Positions 60,001 to 64,000 of a stretch of 64,000 bases of DNA are shown here, piece by piece. The notes beneath the pieces were generated by a model, which was not told where the DNA came from, made no database searches, and saw only the letters and a program-made list of their open reading frames with translations. Source of the DNA: Solanum dulcamara (lineage: Eukaryota; Streptophyta; Magnoliopsida; Solanales; Solanaceae); NCBI RefSeq assembly GCF_947179165.1, contig NC_077241.1:79509648-79573647 (forward strand). The letters are read 5' to 3'. A program made the position numbers and the translations under genes. How positions within the stretch are numbered: position 1 is the stretch's first letter; each line of letters opens with the position of its first letter.

Positions 60001-63000
60001 AACAGTATTATTTTCAATATTTAATTTAGAAATCTTTAACCTCATTCCTAGTCCTTAAAATTATGAACACATACTAATTTGAGGTTGTCATGGGATTAAT
60101 TCCTAAAATTTAAATTTTAAATCTATCTTTGATTATTTACTTTATTTATATGAAAGACGAAACATGTCAAATCATGTATGAGGATTGAGATGACGTGATA
60201 AATTAAAGCTTTAATCGATTAATACTTTGATGAAAATGGTAACTAATTACCTTGTTATAAAAAAAATATTTCTCATCACATTTGCTTTGAATGATCAATG
60301 ATGGTTGAAAACTTGAAATGGTTCCCAATGCATCTTTTATTAAAAGTCAAAATTAAATCAACTTCATAAGATCCATGCTAAAACATGCAAAATCAAATAT
60401 ATATGGAGTACTATATTCCAAAATATTAGTGTCATTTAAGCTGTAAAGTACAATTATTCTTTTTTTTTTTTAAAAAAAACAAACATGAGATGATCATTGT
60501 GGTTAACAATTAGCACAACAGAAAAGACTTCTTTTGGGTCCTACGCTTCCTAAAAACTAAAAAGATGGATCTTCATAAAATTTTCAAATATAATTATGTC
60601 TTTATTTAACCTAAATCTTGGACATCTGTATCTTATTCCATGTCACTCAAATCTTATCTTTCCATATATTTTAGAAATATTATGTAGCTATACCATTGTG
60701 TACATTATTAAAGTTTAAAACTTTTGCTAAGGATGTTCGAGATTATTCTCCGTATATCTATACAAGATGATTTTTGACATTTAAGCGTTATGTTATAATT
60801 TCAAAAAGAATATTCACCTAATTATCCTTTGGTCTTTGTGGTTATGCCATTGCGTACAAGCCTGTAAATTGAGAATTTTGATCACTAGGAGTTTACTTTG
60901 ACCTACAATATTTAACATATAGATCACCTAGTATATTAGTTACTCATAATAATCTGTTATAACGGATTAAATTGCATGCATTGATAGTGAAAACTTATAT
61001 AACTTAATTTTTTTTTTGTAAAGTAGGAGGAAAAGATTGTAAATTTTTAGATGATTTACCAAAAGTTAATGAGCTTTATATTTATTTATTTATTATTTTG
61101 CCTTAATTTGAATTATATATGATGGGAATTAGAAAAGACAAATTAAAGGAGCATAGAGAACTTTTATGATGCCGTTGACTTAGGTATCAACGGTGATGAT
61201 GAAGCGTGTGGTGTTTGAAGCAGACATAGAATCATAAGCCTTGTTGCCTTTTTTTCTCGTGCCGTTTGATATTCGTATTGAAATTTGATTATACAAATTA
61301 ATTCGTATATTGTAGGATTCATTTTTGAATGTTGCTTTCAATTTAATTTTTTATATTCTCAAAACTCAAATTCAAGACTTCTGATTTGATCAATAAAATT
61401 TGCTGGGTAAATGGAACCCAACCCTTTTTTAATTTGTGGGTCTTATTTTGATTATCTTTGTTTAGGCAACTACCCACTAAATATTTGGTGAGGCTGCTAG
61501 TTAGGGTAACTTATCATTGCCATGTATAGTGATAAGGGATTTTATATATATATATTGAGTAACGGTAACATTCTGTCTATGACAAAATTGATTAAGAATG
61601 ACTCGTTTTTAGAGAGTCCTAGTCATATATGACACTTTTCTTGATGGGTCCGATTAAAAATAAATTTGTGCTTTTATTTTCAATTATAGCTTTAATTAGC
61701 ATGATAATAAACTCTTGATTCTACTAATATGTTGCTATTTTTGTAGAGCTAAGTAAACAAAGAATTCAAAGTGTCTTAGGCCCTTCATTAATCAAATTAT
61801 AATCTTCTTGATATATACTTCATAAGAGTTGTAGTTGGACGAGCTTGCTAGTTGCTGTCAAAATCAGCTATATGTTGGGTGACACCAACATCCTACTTAT
61901 GTTAATGGAGGCTTGGTCATGGGTCAGGGTGACCTTGGTTAGAATCATGACAATTGTATATAGTATGTGAGTTATTCAATATGATATATAGCTAGGTTGA
62001 ATATATATGATTTTTTGTCGATTTATCATAATTTGAATATTGTCACCTTCCTAAAATGTATATTTTTTATTTTTCTTTGTTTGTATCTTAACTCGGTCGA
62101 ATATAGCATGCATGAAGTTATACCAATTTATCACGACTTGCATTTTACAATTTACCAGCTATGATTCCTCTTGTCTCCATCTATCTACCGCGCTCAACTT
62201 AAGGGTATTTTAGTTTAAATTTTTCAAAAAAGACCATCTTCACACAAATATCAAAATAGATGAATAATATTTAAATACAAACGCAAAAATAGTCAGCTCG
62301 CTCTTTTGTGCAAATCACCCAATAAATTAAAATTTTGCCTTTATTATTAGTAGAGAATAACTTTTGATCTCAATGACAAAATGAATCACAAAAAGATTAC
62401 CATTAGCCAATTGATAATTGAAAAGGCTGATTTGGGTTAACAAAGAATGGAGATCAATTAGATTTGGGTGTGCTTAAAGTGTTAATTAAATACTTAGTGA
62501 AGAGTAGATTTTGGGTAAGTATCAAAGTGGCTAAGTCAAGATTCTCAAACTATATAGATCAATTAAGATGTTGCATTGGGGACCAATATATACGGTCCCT
62601 TTTATAAGTTGTGCACTATAGTCTTCTTTTGTATCATGAAAAATATAATACACGTTCCCTTTATTAGATATTGTGAACATTGGATACCCTATAATACAAA
62701 CTTTCTATTCCCTTTTTCCCTTGATGGATGGATTTTCCTTAACCTTGAAAAGAAGTGGCATAGTAGTGGACACTTGTATGGAAAGTTCAACTTACTTGTT
62801 CTGTTTTTCTTTTTGTTCAGTGTCTGATATATATTTATTTTGGATCGGACCCAATTAAACCTTTTAGGTTTGGAAATAAAGTGTTTTTTATTAAAAGCGA
62901 CTTCATTCTCCAAACTTGTTTGAAACTTTTGGTTAAGGATTGAATGCTATTTAATTATCACCAAGAAGGCAAGGACATATGTATCATTTACCATGGGTGT

Positions 63001-63018
63001 ACTGAGTATGTATATATA
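57081..63018. other. intergenic, no gene recognised
   Basis: 58018-58240 starts 'attttttgttccgtcttaat' and is a probable Stowaway remnant. The remainder is AT-rich with short runs (for example 59370-59388 A-rich and 60460-60479 T/A-rich). The open frames at 57651-57869, 58694-58882 and 62576-62913 have no recognisable domain or splice context. Confidence 0.45.
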
Positions 63019-63022
63019 ATAG

Positions 63023-63489
63023 TGTTAGGACCGAAATAATCAGGTGTCATGGGAAAACTAGCAAAGCAAACCTCAAAAGATCATGAATAAGAAGACAAAC
63101 GAGAAATATATCAAAAGAGACACAAACATTTAACGTGGTTCGGTCAATCGACCTACATCCATAAGAGTAGATGAACAATCCACTATAAATATGAAAGTAC
63201 AAAATATCGAGAGAGATAACTTCACACAATGCACTTGGAATACAAAGAGGTTCACACAAGTGTTAACATAACACTTGTGTCTCACAAATTTTCTCTCCAC
63301 ATAAAACTCTCAAAGCCCCTCGGACTACATTGGGAATGCTACTAAGTTAGAAGGAATGAATCTCTATTTATAGAGTCATAAACCTTTTTCTACAAGAAAA
63401 ATGACTAGTCAAATATGAAAACTTTGTGTTTTCCTTTTAGGAAAAGAAAAACCCAATTATACTAGAAAAGTCAGGACAAAAATCCAACA
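63023..63489 (+). mobile_element. probable solo LTR
   Basis: It begins TGTTAGGACC and ends AATCCAACA, so the ends are TG...CA and form a short inverted repeat (TGTTaGGA with TCCAACA). It is flanked by ATAG (63019-63022 and 63490-63493), extendable to AATAG if the end is set one base earlier. Inside, ACGTGGTTCGGTCAATCGAC (63134-63153) is a block I recall from Solanaceae LTR elements, and CTATAAATATG at 63183 could be the LTR TATA box. No internal retrotransposon region adjoins it. Confidence 0.6.
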
Positions 63490-63493
63490 ATAG

Positions 63494-64000
63494 TTATTAA
63501 ATTCCTTTGAATTCTTCATGTGTATTTATTAAAATTCAAAATATATAAACTTCAAATCTTGAATCAGTTTGTGTTTATCAACACTCACAACTTTCTATGA
63601 TGCTTGCTTGATTAATTATTATGTTATGCAAAGAAAAGAAGAGCAGAAAAGGGTTGACAACCTATCCACAAAAAAAAGTAAAATGAGTATATAAATGGAA
63701 TGATGGAGTACTCAAAAGTGAAATTAGATAGACAAAGACAAAAGTATTTTTTTTGAGTTTAATTCATTAGGTTTTTGACTGTGGTACTACTTTTACTGAG
63801 GTAAAAGAGTTAAAATACGTTATCATTAATCCATCATAATTCATTTGTTTTCAGTGTCGATGACTTTTCTGATCTTTGCAAAATAAAATGAGAAAGGAAA
63901 TCGCACATCATACTTAATGGATCGTTATATAAATGTGTTTTTTCATTCATCTTTACGTAATAACAAGTTTAACTAAATAATATAATTAAAATTTAAATAA
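63494..64000. other. intergenic to window end
   Basis: AT-rich sequence. No gene, promoter or repeat was recognised. Confidence 0.4.

Noticed and set aside
62576..62913. Overlapping frames on both strands
   Set aside because: None resembles a known protein and no splice partners were seen.
1..64000. CRISPR arrays, operons, bacterial or viral genes, tRNA or rRNA genes
   Set aside because: Scanned for and not seen. tRNA-like boxes occur only within SINE-type repeats.

Overview
This is a stretch of AT-rich plant nuclear DNA. It holds six spliced protein-coding genes separated by long, repeat-filled intergenic regions. The repeats point to Solanaceae, probably Solanum: Au-type SINE tails, a poly-A SolS-type SINE, Stowaway elements and other family-typical MITEs. 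The species itself cannot be fixed from the window. Nothing bacterial, viral or organellar was seen. Coding models were built by hand from conserved protein sequence plus splice sites. Each one stays in frame across every junction and ends at a stop codon.

Layout. 1-8.7 kb is repeat-containing intergenic DNA. 9.19-12.02 kb (+) is a short-chain dehydrogenase of the TIC32/retinol-dehydrogenase-like group (8 exons, 337 aa). 15.73-21.10 kb (+) is an RSM22/METTL17-type mitochondrial ribosome small-subunit assembly factor (12 exons, 503 aa). 22.97-24.21 kb (-) is an R2R3-MYB with a bHLH-interaction motif (2 exons, 281 aa). 27.39-31.55 kb (-) is a WDR44-like WD40 protein (7 coding exons, 728 aa). 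32-42.8 kb is a gene desert rich in MITEs and (TA)n. 42.90-44.92 kb (+) is a DOF transcription factor of the DOF4.6/DOF1.8 type (3 exons, 333 aa). 48.38-54.05 kb (-) is an ORMDL sphingolipid regulator (3 exons, 157 aa) with a 3.7 kb intron. 54.1-64 kb is intergenic and carries a three-level nested transposon and a probable solo LTR.

The genes do not form a pathway. Four of them (dehydrogenase, RSM22, WD40, DOF), in this order, match from memory the Arabidopsis chromosome 1 run AT1G64590, AT1G64600, AT1G64610, AT1G64620; the paralogous pair AT4G24050/AT4G24060 keeps the dehydrogenase next to the DOF. The MYB and ORMDL genes are additions relative to that run. The RSM22 promoter has several site II (TGGGCC/T) elements and a telo-box, the pattern expected of a gene for organelle translation. 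The strongest non-coding finding is a pair of Mutator-type MITEs with perfect 9-bp target duplications, one of which contains a second element that itself contains a SINE. I saw no convincing new biological system. The interest lies in conserved gene order, unusual gene structures and readable transposition histories.
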